NCBI GenBank assembly: GCA_000827325.1
Contig: KN832888.1
Location: 56,741 to 97,006, forward strand
Origin: Oidiodendron maius Zn
Taxonomy: Eukaryota > Ascomycota > Leotiomycetes > Myxotrichaceae
Direction: 5' to 3'
Length of the DNA: 40,266 nucleotides
Both the position numbers and the translations under genes were made by a program. How positions within the stretch are numbered: the stretch's first letter is position 1; each line of letters opens with the position of its first letter. The notes under the pieces were generated by a model, which searched no databases, had not been told where the DNA came from, and saw only the letters and a program-made list of their open reading frames with translations. Below, one piece after another: positions 1 to 13,434 of this stretch.

Positions 1-300
1 AGAGTTCTAAAGTCTATCTAGTTTATTATTAATTAATTATTAATATTATTATAAAGTAATAGAGATTATTATAGCTAGTTAAGACTTTAATAGTATAGTA
101 ATTACTCTTTAAATAATATCTCTAGTATTTAAAATACTTAACTATTACTATAAGTTTTTAATTAAAGGTACTATAGTTTATTTTAATAGAAGAGAATTTC
201 TAGCTCTAGAATATAATAGACTAGTATTTAGCTTTTTGTCTATTTTTTACTAATTATTTATTTAGTTAGGATAATACTTCTCTATATATAATATCTAAGA
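1..300 (-). mobile_element. Ty3/gypsy RNase H fragment, RIP-degraded
   Basis: Read on the minus strand, the first 300 bases keep one frame that resembles the RNase H domain of a Ty3/gypsy polyprotein. It contains INYSTFN*KLIVIVKYF, followed by a stretch ending NYYTIKVLTSYNNLYYF. The family consensus here is roughly NYSTxDxELxAIV followed by VxTDHxxL, so stops and S-for-D changes fit C-to-T damage. The element runs off the left edge of the window, where its integrase would lie. On its upstream side it is cut by the 5' leader of LINE copy 1 at about 312. No LTR is visible. It cannot be functional. Confidence 0.6.
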
Positions 301-311
301 TATAGCTAATA

Positions 312-3300
312 AAAGTCAAACTTTTATCTATATATAGTACTAGTTATAAACCTATAATTATAATATTATTATAGAGTTAATAGAAGACTAGTATATTTAA
401 TAGAGCTAATATAGATATTACTAGTTATATAATAAAGTTATATCTATATAATACTAATAATAAACTACTATCTAGAATAAAGAATTACTATTAAAATAAG
501 TATAAAAACTATCTAATATATAACTATTTATCTAGAGAATAAGCTTTTAATTACTATAATATAGAGATAATATAGAACTACTATCTAGTTATATAATAGA
601 ATACCTTTAGAATATATAAAAAAATTTTATCTAAAAGTATTAAGATTATAAATAAAAAAAATTTTTCGTGATTTTAATTTATACTTTATATTTAACCTTA
701 AATCTTAATATAAAATTAAATAATTACAAAATCTAGAACTAGTAACTCTAGTTCTACTACCCTTTAAGTTATCTATATCTCTCTAGTATTATAGTAGCTC
801 TAATAGTAGTCAATAATAGATATACTAGCCTTAAGTAAAGTATATACTATCTACTAGTAGATATAAGTATATATATATAGATCTAGTAAAGCAGTAGTAA
901 TAAAGGAGAAAGAGAACTAGAGAGTAATTATAAGGATCTCTTATAACTATTTAAAGACTATATAATACTAGATAAAGAGAAGGGCTTTATTATAATACTA
1001 AGGGAGGTTCTTATAATATATTAAAATATACTAGAAGCTAGTATTATAATAGAGTTAAATAACCTATAAACCACTATTAAGATATTAGTAAAAATAGTTA
1101 AGGAGACTCTTCTAGAGTCTAGGAATATATCTAAGAAGATATAGATAGTAGTAGTAAAGGAGGTATATAGTACTAGTAAAGGAGTAATATATATACTAAA
1201 GGTAGTTATTCTAAAGTAATAAATCTAGGAAATTATAATATAAGCTCTAGAGTAAAGTAAAGACTTAACTAAAAGAATACCTATTTAAGTAGTTAAAGTA
1301 GTTAATAAAGTACTAGAAGAGAATAGTATAGTAATAGCAAGGAGAATATAGAGTAGTAATATAGTCCTAATATTTATAGGAAATATAGAAGGCTTTATTA
1401 AGAAGATAGTATAGATAGTAACTATATTTAGAGTATAGATATAGATAAAATATAGAGAGTTTATAGTTATAGTAAAGGGAATAGTAGTCTCTAGACTATA
1501 TAATATCTATAATCTAATAGAGCTCTTTATTAAACTAAAGAAATATATATCTAGTATTATCTAGTATAAAATATAGCTCTCTAAAACCCCTTATAAACTA
1601 TTTACTAATATAGTCCTATATATAAATAGTATAGTTGCTACTTAAGAGGCTTACTAAAGAGGAGTTATATTTAAAGCCTAAATTTTTAATATTAAACTCT
1701 ACTATATAGAAGTATAGATAAAGCAATACTTTAAATACTATACCTTTAGATATATTAGATAGTACTATACTAAATAGACTAGATATAGCTACTATATCTA
1801 TATAGTATATAAAGAAGAAGAAGCTAACTATCTAAAAAAGGAAAATAATAGCAAAAAAAGGTATATTAATTATAGAGGAGTTTATACTATATAGGACTAG
1901 AACTACTCTACTATTAAGTAAGAGAGTAATAGAGCTTACTAGATATATCTATACTAGCTACTCTAGTTTAAGGTTATCTAGAGAAATAGTAGTAGTAATA
2001 TAGATAATATACTAGCTCTATAACTAGAAGAAGATATAGATAGCTTCTATCTAGTTATATATAAAAGACTACTATAGTTAGAGAGCTTCTAGTATACCTC
2101 TAGCTAGCTAGTAGCTAAAAGAAGAAGACCTCTAGAAACTATCTAGATAGTAAAGATATATTAAGATATTGTAATATTTATCTAGTAAAGCTATAGTATA
2201 AATATAGTAAGGATCTAGAGAATATAAAGCACTTAAGATACTATAGTAAGTAGCTCTAACCCCTTCTAATAATACTATTAGTAGTATACTAGAATATAGA
2301 AAAGAACTAGAAGGTAGTACTAATTATACTAGAGGATTATAGCAAGTATAATATAATAGCTATATAGAAACTAGCTAGAAGCTTAGGAACTAGATAGCTC
2401 TATTATCTAGCTAATAGTAAATACTATCTAGTCTATAAAGATAATAGCTAGATAGTATTATATATCTATAAATATTATAGGATTATAAAGTAATTATAGG
2501 CTATAGGGATAAACTAGTATAAAGTTACCTTTAAGACTAGACTTAAACTACTAATAATATAGTTAATATACTTACTATATAAGAGACTAGACTAATAGAG
2601 CCCTCTCTAGATACTCCCTAAAAGACTACTAAAGGGTTATTATCTAGTAGCTAGTAATATAAACCTCTACTATCTATAATAGAATAGAGAAGGGAGAACC
2701 TTATAATATATAGAAGTATTCCTTTTATTAATATAATACTAGAACCTTATACTAGCTATACTATAAAGAGAACCTACTAGATAGAGAAATATAGAATATA
2801 AAGAAGATAAAGATAGAATATTAAACTTTATATAATATATAGAGATACTATAAATATACTATAAAGGGAGTCTAGACTATACTAGATTAGACTATATAGC
2901 CTAACTTATATAAGTTAAAAGTATATAGTATTAGTAACTCTTTAATATACTACTAGAGTAGTTATAGACTAAGATAAATAAAGATCTAATAGTAATAGAA
3001 GCAAAAACTCTAAAAATACCCTTCTCTATTAGCTCTCTAGAAGCTCTTGATTATATAACTAATTAGTTTATATAGTAGCTCTAGAGAATTACTAATATTT
3101 TAACTCTATAATATAAGACTAGCTATAATTAAAGTAAACTATAGTAGAATAAGAAAGTAGATAAAGTAGTAGTAAAGGTATTAGTAGTATAATATAGCTA
3201 CTAACTTATACTATAATATTATAATATATATAGATAAAGCTTTAAGAAACTATCTAGAAACAAAGGTAGATAATCTAAGAAGTATAAATAAAGTATTAGA

Positions 3301-5780
3301 GACTAGCCTTTACTAGAGCTTTAAAGTAGCTAAAGACTCTCTAGAAACTCTAATAGTAGATATAACTAAGAAGTTATACCCTTTAAAAGCTACTAATAAT
3401 ACTACTATTATATTAAAGTAAGGATACCCTTTAGTTAGTATTTACTTATAAGGAAAAGAGTAAAACCTTAGTAGAGAGGTTCTTCTCTAGTAGTAAAGTA
3501 GACCTCTAAAATATCAAGGATATTATCTAGAAGAAAGTATTAATCTAGTAATAATTCCCTATTAAAAAGATAGTTACTATAGAGGAAATCAAGGAAAGAC
3601 TTAAATAGAGAGTCTAGAAAGTACTAGAACTAAGTAATAAGCTTCTAGTAGGGTTCTTAAAGGTATATAATAGACCCCTCTTAATAATTCTTATAGCTAT
3701 AACCTAAGCTAGCTTTAATCTTAAATACTTCCTAAAGTAGTTCTATAGTATAGAAGTAGTAGTCCTTAAGAAACCAGGTAAGATACTAATATAGTAACAA
3801 ATAACTAAAGGCTAGAGACTAATCTTACTACTAAATATAATAGGAAAACTTATTAAGGGAGTAATAGGAAATCAAATTATAGATATAGTAGAGTTATAGC
3901 AATTACTACTAGAGGATTAAATAGAGAATAGAAAGGGTTAGTCTATAGAACTTACTATATATCTAGTTACTAAAGTAGTATAGATAGTCTAGAGCTATAA
4001 AGCAATAGTCTTATTACTCTAGCTTAATATTAAAGGAGCCTTTAATATAGTCAACTATACTAGACTTCTAGATACTCTATATAAATAGAGTTTCCTGATA
4101 TAGATAGTAAAATAGACTAATAGCTACCTTAAAGTATACTCTATAAGGCTTATATTTAATAATAAAGTATTAGAGCTAATATAGATTAAAATAGAGATCC
4201 TTTAGGGATCCCTCTTATTACTAATTCTATTCCTACTCTATATAGCCTTACTCTATAAAGCCTTAGAGAAGTATAGAAACCTAATAATTATAGGATTTAT
4301 AGATAATATAAACCTTTTAATAGCTAGCTATAATATCTAGAAGAACTACTAGTAACTTAAAAGTATATTCAAGATCTATAAATACTAGACTAAAACAAGA
4401 GATATAGAGTTTACCCCTTAAAAGAATAAACTTATATACTTTATCTAGAAGTATATAGGGTTCTTAAAGGTAGTTTATCTAGTAAAATATATAATTAATC
4501 TAGTAGAGTTAGTCTAATTCCTTAGAGTCTAGCTAGATAGAAAGCTTTAGTAGAGTTACTATCTGAAAGAAGTTAAAAAGAAGCTAGCTATCTAGAAGCT
4601 TATACTTATAAAGCTTATAGTATTAATCTAAAGATATAGTCTAGTCTATATAAGAGAAATCTATATTAAGGTTATAAGGGTAATAATAGTATATAGAATA
4701 TCTATATAATATAAACTTAGTAAAGTAAAGATAAACTCTAGAGATATTATTAACTACTTTAGTATAATATAGTCTAACTACTTCTATATAGTAACTAGAG
4801 AATACTATATAACTTAGATTTAATACCTTAAGGTTAAAGCAGCTACTCTATTAATCTATATATACCTTAATAAGAGAATTATAGAATTTAAATCAAGACT
4901 TAAATATATAGATATAACTAAAAAGGTATATAGTATCTATATTATAATAGTAACCTATCTCTAATAGTAGAGGATAAGAATCAGACTAATAGAACTATAA
5001 CTCCTATCTAAAAAAAGAGAATAGAAGATAAAGTAGATAAGTAGATAGTATATTAAAGAGGAGCTAATAATAGATAAAGCAGTAAAGAGAGACTAGAGAC
5101 TATAGTAGGAAGGTAAGGTTAAGATATAGATAAGGTTCTAGAGAGGATCTAGTATAGAACTAGTAGATATAAACTCTAAATTTAAAGGGAAGAAGGTACT
5201 CTAGAAATACTAGAGCTTTAAAAAGTATAAAAGCTCCCTTTTTATATAGATCTATATAGGTAAGATAAAGCTCTAAGTATTCCTATTCTAGTAAAGGGCT
5301 CTAGAAGTAAATATACTACTCTATCGCTATAGTATTATAGAGGAAACGCTAGTCTATATAGTCCTCTATTATCTAGAACTATAATAAGAAAGAGAGGAGC
5401 TTTAGAGGGCTCTTCTACTATACCCTCTTTAAACTACCTATAACTTTATAGTAGTAATAGTAGACCTAGCCTATATAGGGATAGTAGTAAGGTAGCTATT
5501 AGCTACTAGCTACTTCTCTAAGTTCTAGTAAGTCTATAGGTATATAGTAATCTAGAACTAGAAGAAGGAGGAAGAGAGAGGGCTATAGAGGCTCTAGGTA
5601 GTATTATATAGTTAGTAGTAAGACTAGTTAAGTAGTAGTAAGGACTAGATAAAGATACTTTATATATATTAAGACTAATATATAAGGGTTTTATCTAGCT
5701 TTAAGAGTATAGTTTACCTTATAATATTTCTAATAGAGATTCTATAGCTAGATAGCTAAATAGAGTATTAATAATAATTC
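312..5780 (+). mobile_element. Tad1-like LINE, copy 1, near full length, heavily RIPped
   Basis: A non-LTR retrotransposon relic of about 5.5 kb. Positions 312-650 are a 5' leader, recognised because they align with the less damaged sequence at 23,390-23,735 on the minus strand. Around 1728-1800 the frame YFKYYTFRYIR*YYTK is a CCHC zinc knuckle with Cys and His codons changed to Tyr, Arg or stop, which places ORF1 here. At 4283-4320 the frame IIGFIDNINLL is the reverse transcriptase active-site block, normally GFADDxxLL, with Asp changed to Asn. The end is an (ATA)n-like tail at 5765-5780, directly followed by the copia LTR. Stops are mostly TAG. CA, TG and CG are almost absent, while CT and CC survive. 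Copy 2 is a close relative. The call rests on domain remnants and alignment between copies. Confidence 0.85.
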
Positions 5781-6076
5781 TTAAGAGAGCTAATAATCGG
5801 AAGCAGGGTATATAATAGGCATTAAGATCTTTTACTAAAGGTATAAATAAATTAATTGAAGTATAGAAGGAAGGGAGGTAGTCTCTAGTCCTATATACCC
5901 TATATATAATTATACTATACTTACTTAGTATAGATGTTATATATATATAGTATAGATATTATCTTATAAATAATCCTCCTATATAATAATCCCTTAATAT
6001 TATATATAACACTTAGACTATATTATCTAGATTAATTACAGCTATATAGTAGGACTATATATTCTAATCCTCTTAA
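5781..6076 (-). repeat. Copia LTR (3' LTR of the minus-strand element)
   Basis: This 296-bp block is repeated at 11177-11472. Both copies begin TTAAGAG and end CTCTTAA, a 7-bp terminal inverted repeat. About ten differences are visible between the two LTRs and all are transitions, as expected if RIP rather than ordinary drift separated them. The usual TG...CA ends are not seen. TG and CA ends mutated to TA by RIP would explain that. Confidence 0.92.
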
Positions 6077-9000
6077 TACTCCTCCTTAGGCCTAGTAGTA
6101 TTGCCTATAGGATTAATTATACTAAGCTAAGCCTTAAACCTTTCAAATATAATTCGCTCTAGTAGCTTTATAAATCTGTCTGCTATTATTTGCCTAGTTA
6201 AAATATATTCGATTTGAACCTTACCTTACTCTACTAGCTCTTGTATATAATGATATCGGATATCAATATATTATAAACGTTTATATAGATATAGGTTCTT
6301 AGCTAGTGCAATTACTCCTTGGTTATCTACTTAGATCTAGATAGTTCTTCCTTAATTTCTAGCTAGCTCAGGATATCCTATATCTTATAGAACCTATATA
6401 ATCTACTATATTGTCTTTATATTAATGGATTATATAATATATTCGGATTTAGTACTAGATATAGCTACTGATCGCTATACCTTGCTTAGCTAGTATATAG
6501 GGCTACTATATAGTATTATAACCTCTCCTAAAGTACTTTTCTAGTCTGATTTCTAACCTGCCTAATTGGTATCTATAAAGACTACTAGTTTAGTCTTATA
6601 GTAATCTTTATAGTAATCTTTATAGTAACCACTATAATTTTCAGACTCTTGCTTATATAGTCTATAGTATAGTTATAGGCTTATTATCAACTATATATAC
6701 CTTATAAGTGCTTTAATATATTACTAGTATTCCTTACTTAGGTCTTATATATATTGGCTAAACTTTCCTAATATAAATACTATATCAGGGCAAGTATAAA
6801 CTATTATATATATTAAGCTTCCTATAGTCTACTAGTATTCTTTTGAATTATACTGTTTATTATATAGTTATATAGTCTATAATAGCTTATAATTTCTTAT
6901 TAGAGTTCCCCTTTTCTAGTATTTTGCTACTCCTATCCTGAATCTAATTAGAATACCTTCAAGGTACTATTCTTAATTAAGGTAAATCTCCCTAGCCTTT
7001 TAGTTCCTAGTTATCCTAATACCAAGTAGTTTTATAATATCCCTAAAGTTCTTTATAGTAAAACACTCTAATAGTTTCAAATAAATCCATTCTAATCCTT
7101 TTATATTTTCACTTATATAGAGGATATTATTAATATATATAAGTAGTTATATATTCTACTCTAGATACTAGAAGTAGTATAGGTCTACTAAACTTTGCTT
7201 AAACCTAGCCTTAAGAAGATAGCTTTAATATAGGTTATTCTAGTCTCTTACTGCTTGTTTTAATCTATAGAGGCTCCTTAGCACTTGTAATATATATCTG
7301 GTTTTAACTACTATACCTTATAGTATAGCCAGGTAAATCTGCTCCTTTAGGTATAATTCTATAAATATATTCTTAATATCTATATATATAAGGTTCTAGT
7401 TATTTATAGCTACTATAGCCAAGAATATCTAGAGAGTATCTATTTATATAGTTAGTATAAAGGTTTCAAAGTAATCTAGTCTATAGATTTAGCTAAAACC
7501 CCTTATTATAAGCTATACCTTAAATTAATCAAGCTATCTGTCTAATTTAACCTTAACTATAAATATCTATTTAGTCAAGACAAGGTTTATCCCTTTTAGT
7601 AGGATTTCCTCTTTCTAGATTCTATTGATTTTAAGTACCTTAAGCTCCTCCTTAATTACTATATACTATCTTAGACTATAAACAGGATTATTAATTACTC
7701 TAGTATATAATTTAGAGATAGATACTTTAACTTCAATATCCCTATCTTATAATATTACTATAGTATATCCTATTTCAAGTATATCTATTTCAGATATTTG
7801 CTTAACTTTAGTTAGTCTAGCTAGGAAAGCCTTAAGCCTTTTGGTTTATTTAGCTTCTAGCTTCTCCTTGCTTTAGTTAGCCTGTCTTTTAAGGCTTAGC
7901 TATTATAGTTCTATCTTTAGTTTATAGTAATCTTTATAGTAATCATTACCTTTAGGCTTTAAAGGCTCTATATAAGCCAGAATCTAGATTTCAAAATTAT
8001 TAAGTTTCTCTTATAGTAGTAACTTAATAATCTTAAGATTCTCCTTTAGTCTTCTAGTTTGGTTTCAATTAACTAGGTTACTAGGTATACTCTATAGATA
8101 TATTCCTCTTATTTATAGGTTTAGATCTCTACTCTTCTTTAATTCAAGGAAGTTAACTATAGTTATAGTAATTATATAACCTAAGTTAGGAGTATAAAGT
8201 CGCTACTGCTTTATTATCTTGTCTATATATCCTATAAATACACTAAGGTATCCTCTATTAACTTGCTTTAGGTTTCTTTTATTATATATAGGTAGTGATT
8301 TCAGGTCTATATATCCTATAGCTTAGTAGCCGAATTTTTATAGATAGTTGATTATAGGGGTTTATCTATAGAAAGCTTTATATAAAGCAAATACTTTATC
8401 TCTAGCTATTAGTCTATTTATAATATAGTTTTGTATATAGGCTCCTATAGCTGTAGCTTTATCCTAGAACTTGATTAGTAGTCCTTAGCCTTTTAGTATT
8501 ATCTAGAAATTATTCTTAGATATTTATATTGACTTCTTAGCTAGTCTATTCTAGAACAAGGAGTATAGGACTGTATTCTCTTCTTAAATACTGTCTATAG
8601 AGAGCTATTCTTATAAAAGTGCCTTAAATTCTATAGCGTTATTAATCCTAACCCCTATAACTTATATCCTAGATTATTGTTTAATTGATTTTCTCTAATT
8701 CTATAGATTTTATATAATATCCTTATAGTCCTTACCTAGTATAATCTAAATAAACTGGCTTATACTGTCTACTAGCTTTACTATATAGCAGTTTCCTTGT
8801 AGGCTTGTATAGAAAGGGCCTGCTATATCTATATAGACTAGGGCTAGAATTATATCCTTCTAGAGAGAGAGTTCTTTACTAATCCTTTTATATATCTTAG
8901 CTAATTTATATATAATACAAGCTTCCCTTTTATTTAGGACTTTGACTTTCAGGAGTATTATATAATTATAAAGGTTATAAATTACTTCAGGTCTAGTATA

Positions 9001-11176
9001 TATATATCTTTTATACTAGAGGCAGTAGTTTTCGAGTTCTAGCTTTAAGTTCTTAGGCTTATAGTCTATAGGATTATCTAGGTCCTCCTTATTATATAAT
9101 ATATAATCTAGGTTCTTAGAGTTATAGTAATCTTTATAGTAACCCTTAAGATTATAGTACTAATATATTTCTAGGTTTTCCAGATTATAGTACTCTTTAT
9201 AGTAATCCTTGAAATTATAATCTATAGTATTGAAGGTATTGTCTTTCAGGTTTAGATTAATCTAGGAGAGAATATAGACCCCCCCTTATTTAGAGGCTTC
9301 TAGTACTTTTACCTTATTATACTAAAATACTATAGTTTTATTATTACTAGTAAATATAAAGCCTTTAGAATAAAGTTTTCAACTAGAGAGTAGGTTTATA
9401 CCTAGATTAGGAATATATAATATATCTGAAATCAAGATTAAACCGCTATCCTTTACTTATAGTTTAGCTATCCCCTTCTATTTTATATATAACTAACTAC
9501 CTTCTACTAGAATTGTCTGTTTACTGATTAGAGTTAGAGGAGTTCTAAATAGGGATTTATTATTAGTTATATATAATAAAATATAGGAATCTAAGTACTA
9601 GTAAGAATAAGGGATCTTATAGATTATATTATATATAAGGTATATATATTCTATATTGCTTTCTGAATTTCTATCTATAGAATTAGATTTAGTAGTATAT
9701 TCTTCTATAGAATTATATATAGTGCCTCCCTTACTTGCTTTATAGCTATATTTGCATTTATTAAATAGTCTCTTATTATATATATAGTCTATTGAATATA
9801 GTTTCCTGTCCTTTTGTCTAGGCCTTTTATCTATAGTATATCCTCTTTAATCTGATTTCTGGTATAATAGCCTTTTATATATCTGCTAGATCTGTTTCTA
9901 GATAAAGGACTCTAGGACTTTATTAAATAGCTTTTGAAATATATATTTATTTATCTTATAAGGACCTTTATTACAGAATTTGTATTTTGCTTTCTTATCT
10001 TTTGGTATAGTACTCTTAGTCTTTATAGCTAATACCTTATCTTTAGCTGCTTTTATTGATTATATAATATCCTTGTAGTTCTATAAAGCTAGTAGCTTAT
10101 CTTTGACTATAAGATTTAGTTATATATTAAGTGTTATAATAGTAATAGTATATTCTTCTAGAAGTATAGGTAAAAGGAACTATAATAGTATATCCTTATT
10201 ATATACTTTTTTGAGCTTTAGGTTCCTGCTTATAACTTGTCTCCGGAATACCTTAATTTCAATTTATATATTATTAATTATCTAGAAATTATCCTATTAG
10301 TAATTTGTAAGTTGAATCTAGTCTTTATAAGTTATTATAGGTTGTATCTTTAAGTATTTAACCTATATAGCTTCCTAGCCTTCCTTGATTATATAATACT
10401 CCTTAAGCACTTTAGAGTCAATCTTATCTAGATAGATTATTATTATATAGTAGACCTTTGACTCTGCTTTTAACCACTTTTCAAGTTATATAAGGTTCTA
10501 TTTGCCTTTTAAAGGCTGCTCTTCTTTAATATCTAACCCTTTAAGTAGGTTCTAGATTTTAAAAGGTTATATAGATACTTCTAGAGTTTTAGATAAGCTG
10601 TAGCTTAGTATAGTTCTAGTTCCAAATCTAGTAAATAGTTTGTCTATAATAAGTATATAGTCTTATATAGTCTTCTATAAGATATAATCAATTCTTTCTC
10701 CTTTTGTTTATTCTTTAAACAAGTAGAACTATTCCTTCTAGTTATTATAAGTAAGAGTATTAATAGATTGCTTCTTTTGTATTATAGAATCTATTTTGAC
10801 TTTATAGTAATTTTTATAGTAATCTGCTATAGTCTTAGGATTTTTCAGTAATTAAGTGGTTCTATAGTAATCAGATTTGATTTATTTGTTATAAAGAGGG
10901 TTTTTAAGGTTTTGAGATATCTATAGAGACTTGAACTATAGAAGAGTTTTGATTTATATAGGTCTATAACTATATACCTATTTAGTAGCTTCTAGTCTTA
11001 GTTATAGTATAATACTATCTACTTTATATTAGGCAGCTAGGCTCTCCTTTAATTCAGGGTCTTAGGATCACCTACTACTCTATAAGTTTTATTACTTACA
11101 AGCTTTAAAGAGCAATAACTTATCTAGAGCTTTGAACCTATATTTAGTATAGGTACTAATCTAGGCTTATAACCTC

Positions 11177-11472
11177 TTAAGAGGGCTAATAATCGGAAGT
11201 AGGGTATATAATAGGTATTAAGATCTTTTACTAAAGGTATAAATAAATTAATTGAAGTATAGAAGGAAGGGAGGTAGTCTCTAGTCCTATATACCCTATA
11301 TATAATTATACTATACTTACTTAGTATAGATATTATATATATATAGTATAGGTATTATCTTATAAATAATCCTCCTATATAATAATCCCTTGATATTATA
11401 TATAATGCTTAGACTATATTATCTGGATTGATTACAGCTATATAGTAGGACTATATATTCTAATCCTCTTAA
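11177..11472 (-). repeat. Copia LTR (5' LTR of the minus-strand element)
   Basis: Direct repeat of 5781-6076 with the same 7-bp inverted termini. Because the element is coded on the minus strand, this is its 5' LTR. Just inside it (minus strand, from 11176 downward) the sequence GGTTATAAGCCTAG is where a primer binding site would lie. I could not assign it to a tRNA. Confidence 0.92.
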
Positions 11473-11598
11473 CAAATATTATAGTTATTAATTATAAGCT
11501 CTATTATTAGTAATAGATTATTCTAATTATTCTATACTAATATTATAAATAAATAGAAATAAACTTTAATCTCTTAATTTATCTAATGTATATATATA

Positions 11599-13434
11599 GT
11601 AAGTCGCTTGGATAAGCAAGTCGCTTACTTTCTAACTTTAATAACTACTTTAAACTTTATACTACTTTTTTCCATACTATATAATATAGAATCAAATTCT
11701 CTTGAAACCAGAATTATCCTTGCCCTTTAGGCCCTTAAAAATAACCCTAGTCTTAGTACTAGATGTACAGCTATAGTCTATAATATACCACGTTCAACAC
11801 TCTATAATCGATAGAGTGGCTAACAATCACGATACAATACCCAGCCTAAATCTTGAAAACTCACTGATTCTAAAGAGTCTCTGATTGTTCAATATATTCT
11901 TGAGCTTAATATACAAGCATTTCCTCCCCGGCTCTCTAGTATTAAAGATATAGCTAATCGTTTACTTATAAAGCAAAATACAGGACATATCGGAACGCAC
12001 TAGGCAAATAACTTTATAAAACAACAACTAGAGCTTAAGCTATATTTTAGTCACGGATATAACTACTAGAGAACTAAATACAAAGATCAGACACTTGTTT
12101 TAGGGTAGTTTGCCCTTCTAAAGAATACAATCACAAAGTATAGGATTCTTGATAATAATATCTATAACTTTAACAAGACTGGTTTTATAATAGGAGTTAT
12201 TATAATATCAATAGTAGTTATATATACTGAATGTAATAGAATAGCGAAATTAAAGCAGCCTAGTAATTGTGAATAGGTTATAATAATATAGAGTATAAAT
12301 ACACTTAGATAGTTATTACCACTGTTTATAGTTATAAAAGACATATATCACCTCTTATCTTAGTATAAAGAAAGCAGATTTCCTGATAACTAGAGAATCT
12401 ATATAAGTAATAATAGATAGACTACAAATAAAATAACTATAGACTAGATTAGACACTTTAAAAAACAAACTCAACCTCGAAAAGTTAGGGGTTTTTGGCT
12501 TCTAATCCTTGATAGGTATAAAAGCTACTATATACCTGATTTTAAGCTCTACTATAAAGAAAAGAACATTATTACTCTTTATATACCTGCTTACTCCTCT
12601 TATATCCTCCAGCCTCTTGATATAGGCTGTTTTAGTCTACTTAAAAAGGCATATAGAAAGCAAATCGAGAGGTTGATATATAGTAGCCAAACCTATATCA
12701 TAAAGGAGGATTTCTTTCTTGCCTTCTGTATTACCTTCCCTAAGGCAATGACTATCAGTAATATCCAAGGAGGGTTTAGAGGGACTGGAATTATTCTATT
12801 TAATCCAGAAGAAGTGCTAGAAGGGCTCCCTTAGTATATTGATACACCAACAGCTACAAATTCACGCCCTGGAACTGCCCAGTCCTGGTATCCTAAGACG
12901 CTATAGAATACAACTAAAGCCTCAAGTTAGTCAACTTTTATTAAAACTTGAATCAGTCAGTATCAAGGCAGCTCTCCAACACCTATAATTGATACAGTTA
13001 ATCAATTTGCTAGAGGTTCAGTCATGATTATATATAAGGTAGCATTACTACAGTCGTGTATCACTGAACTTAAGGAGGTAAATAAGAGACTTAGTAAATA
13101 TTAAAGAACAAAAAAAACTCGATTATAGAAAGGAGGATCACTTTCTATAAAGGAAGCTAATAATCTAATAGCTGTAATTAAGGTAGATAGCCAGTTATAT
13201 AGGGAAATATATAATAGTAGTAGTCAGTTACAAGGAGCTATATTACATGTTTGGCATTATAGTAACTGTAGTAAAGCAGGATATAATACACAAACCTATC
13301 AAGTAGTTATAGAGACATCTTCTAATAATAGTTCATATAATTATAATTAATTTTAATATATTATAGATTTTTAATAATTAATCTAAGAATTAGAGTCATG
13401 AAAAGTAGGCGACTTGTTTATCTAGACAACTCAC
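11599..13434 (+). mobile_element. Complete Fot1/pogo-type DNA transposon, RIP-inactivated
   Basis: An 1836-bp element with terminal inverted repeats of about 33 bp: the left end GTAAGTCGCTTGGATAAGCA matches the reverse complement of the right end GTGAGTTGTCTAGATAAACA with a few transitions. TA dinucleotides flank both ends, as expected for Tc1/mariner superfamily insertion. Each terminus also contains a subterminal direct repeat of AAGTCGCTT. The single internal gene is listed separately. The element is less RIP-damaged than the LINEs around it and many CA and TG dinucleotides survive, so it probably went through fewer RIP rounds. Confidence 0.88.
11686..13350 (+). pseudogene. Fot1/pogo DDE transposase, point-mutated
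   Basis: From a probable ATG mutated to ATA at 11686 to a TAA at 13348-13350, the frame is 555 codons with no net frameshift, the usual size for Fot1-type transposases (about 540-560 aa). It is broken only by point stops. The N-terminal part (LETRIILALQALKNN, then PRSTLYNR) is the helix-turn-helix DNA-binding region. FNKTGFIIGV is the first catalytic block, normally DETGF, with Asp and Glu lost. LLILDRYKS is the second Asp block, normally LILDGHxSH. NIITLYIPAYSSYILQPLDIG is the family's conserved segment leading to the third acidic residue. With the first catalytic block lost it cannot be active. It shows what the protein looked like before RIP. Confidence 0.88.

Larger units (their letters stand above)
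5781..11472 (-). mobile_element. Complete Ty1/copia LTR retrotransposon, RIP-inactivated
   Basis: A 5692-bp element bounded by two 296-bp direct LTRs. The coding order on the minus strand is gag, integrase, then reverse transcriptase/RNase H, which is the copia order. A CCHC knuckle remnant reads KYKFCNKGPYK near 9,950-10,005. The reverse transcriptase active site reads LIYINNILYISEN near 7,107-7,145, where the family has YVDDIL. The block near 7,560-7,690 (NPVYSLR...EELKVL...ILLKGINLVLTK*IF) matches the start of the copia reverse transcriptase domain, where families have E-x-x-x-L ... W-x-L-V-P. Frames are broken by many TAG/TAA stops, and Asp-to-Asn and Trp-to-stop changes are common. It sits at the 3' tail of LINE copy 1. 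I could not see a clean 5-bp target duplication. Confidence 0.9.

Noticed and set aside
10103-10285. 60-codon plus-strand ORF in the copia region
   Set aside because: It lies antisense inside the copia gag region and has low-complexity Ile/Leu/Ser content, so it is a chance frame in AT-rich DNA.
12162-12344. 60-codon minus-strand ORF within the Fot1-type transposase
   Set aside because: It is antisense to the transposase frame, which has clear family motifs there.
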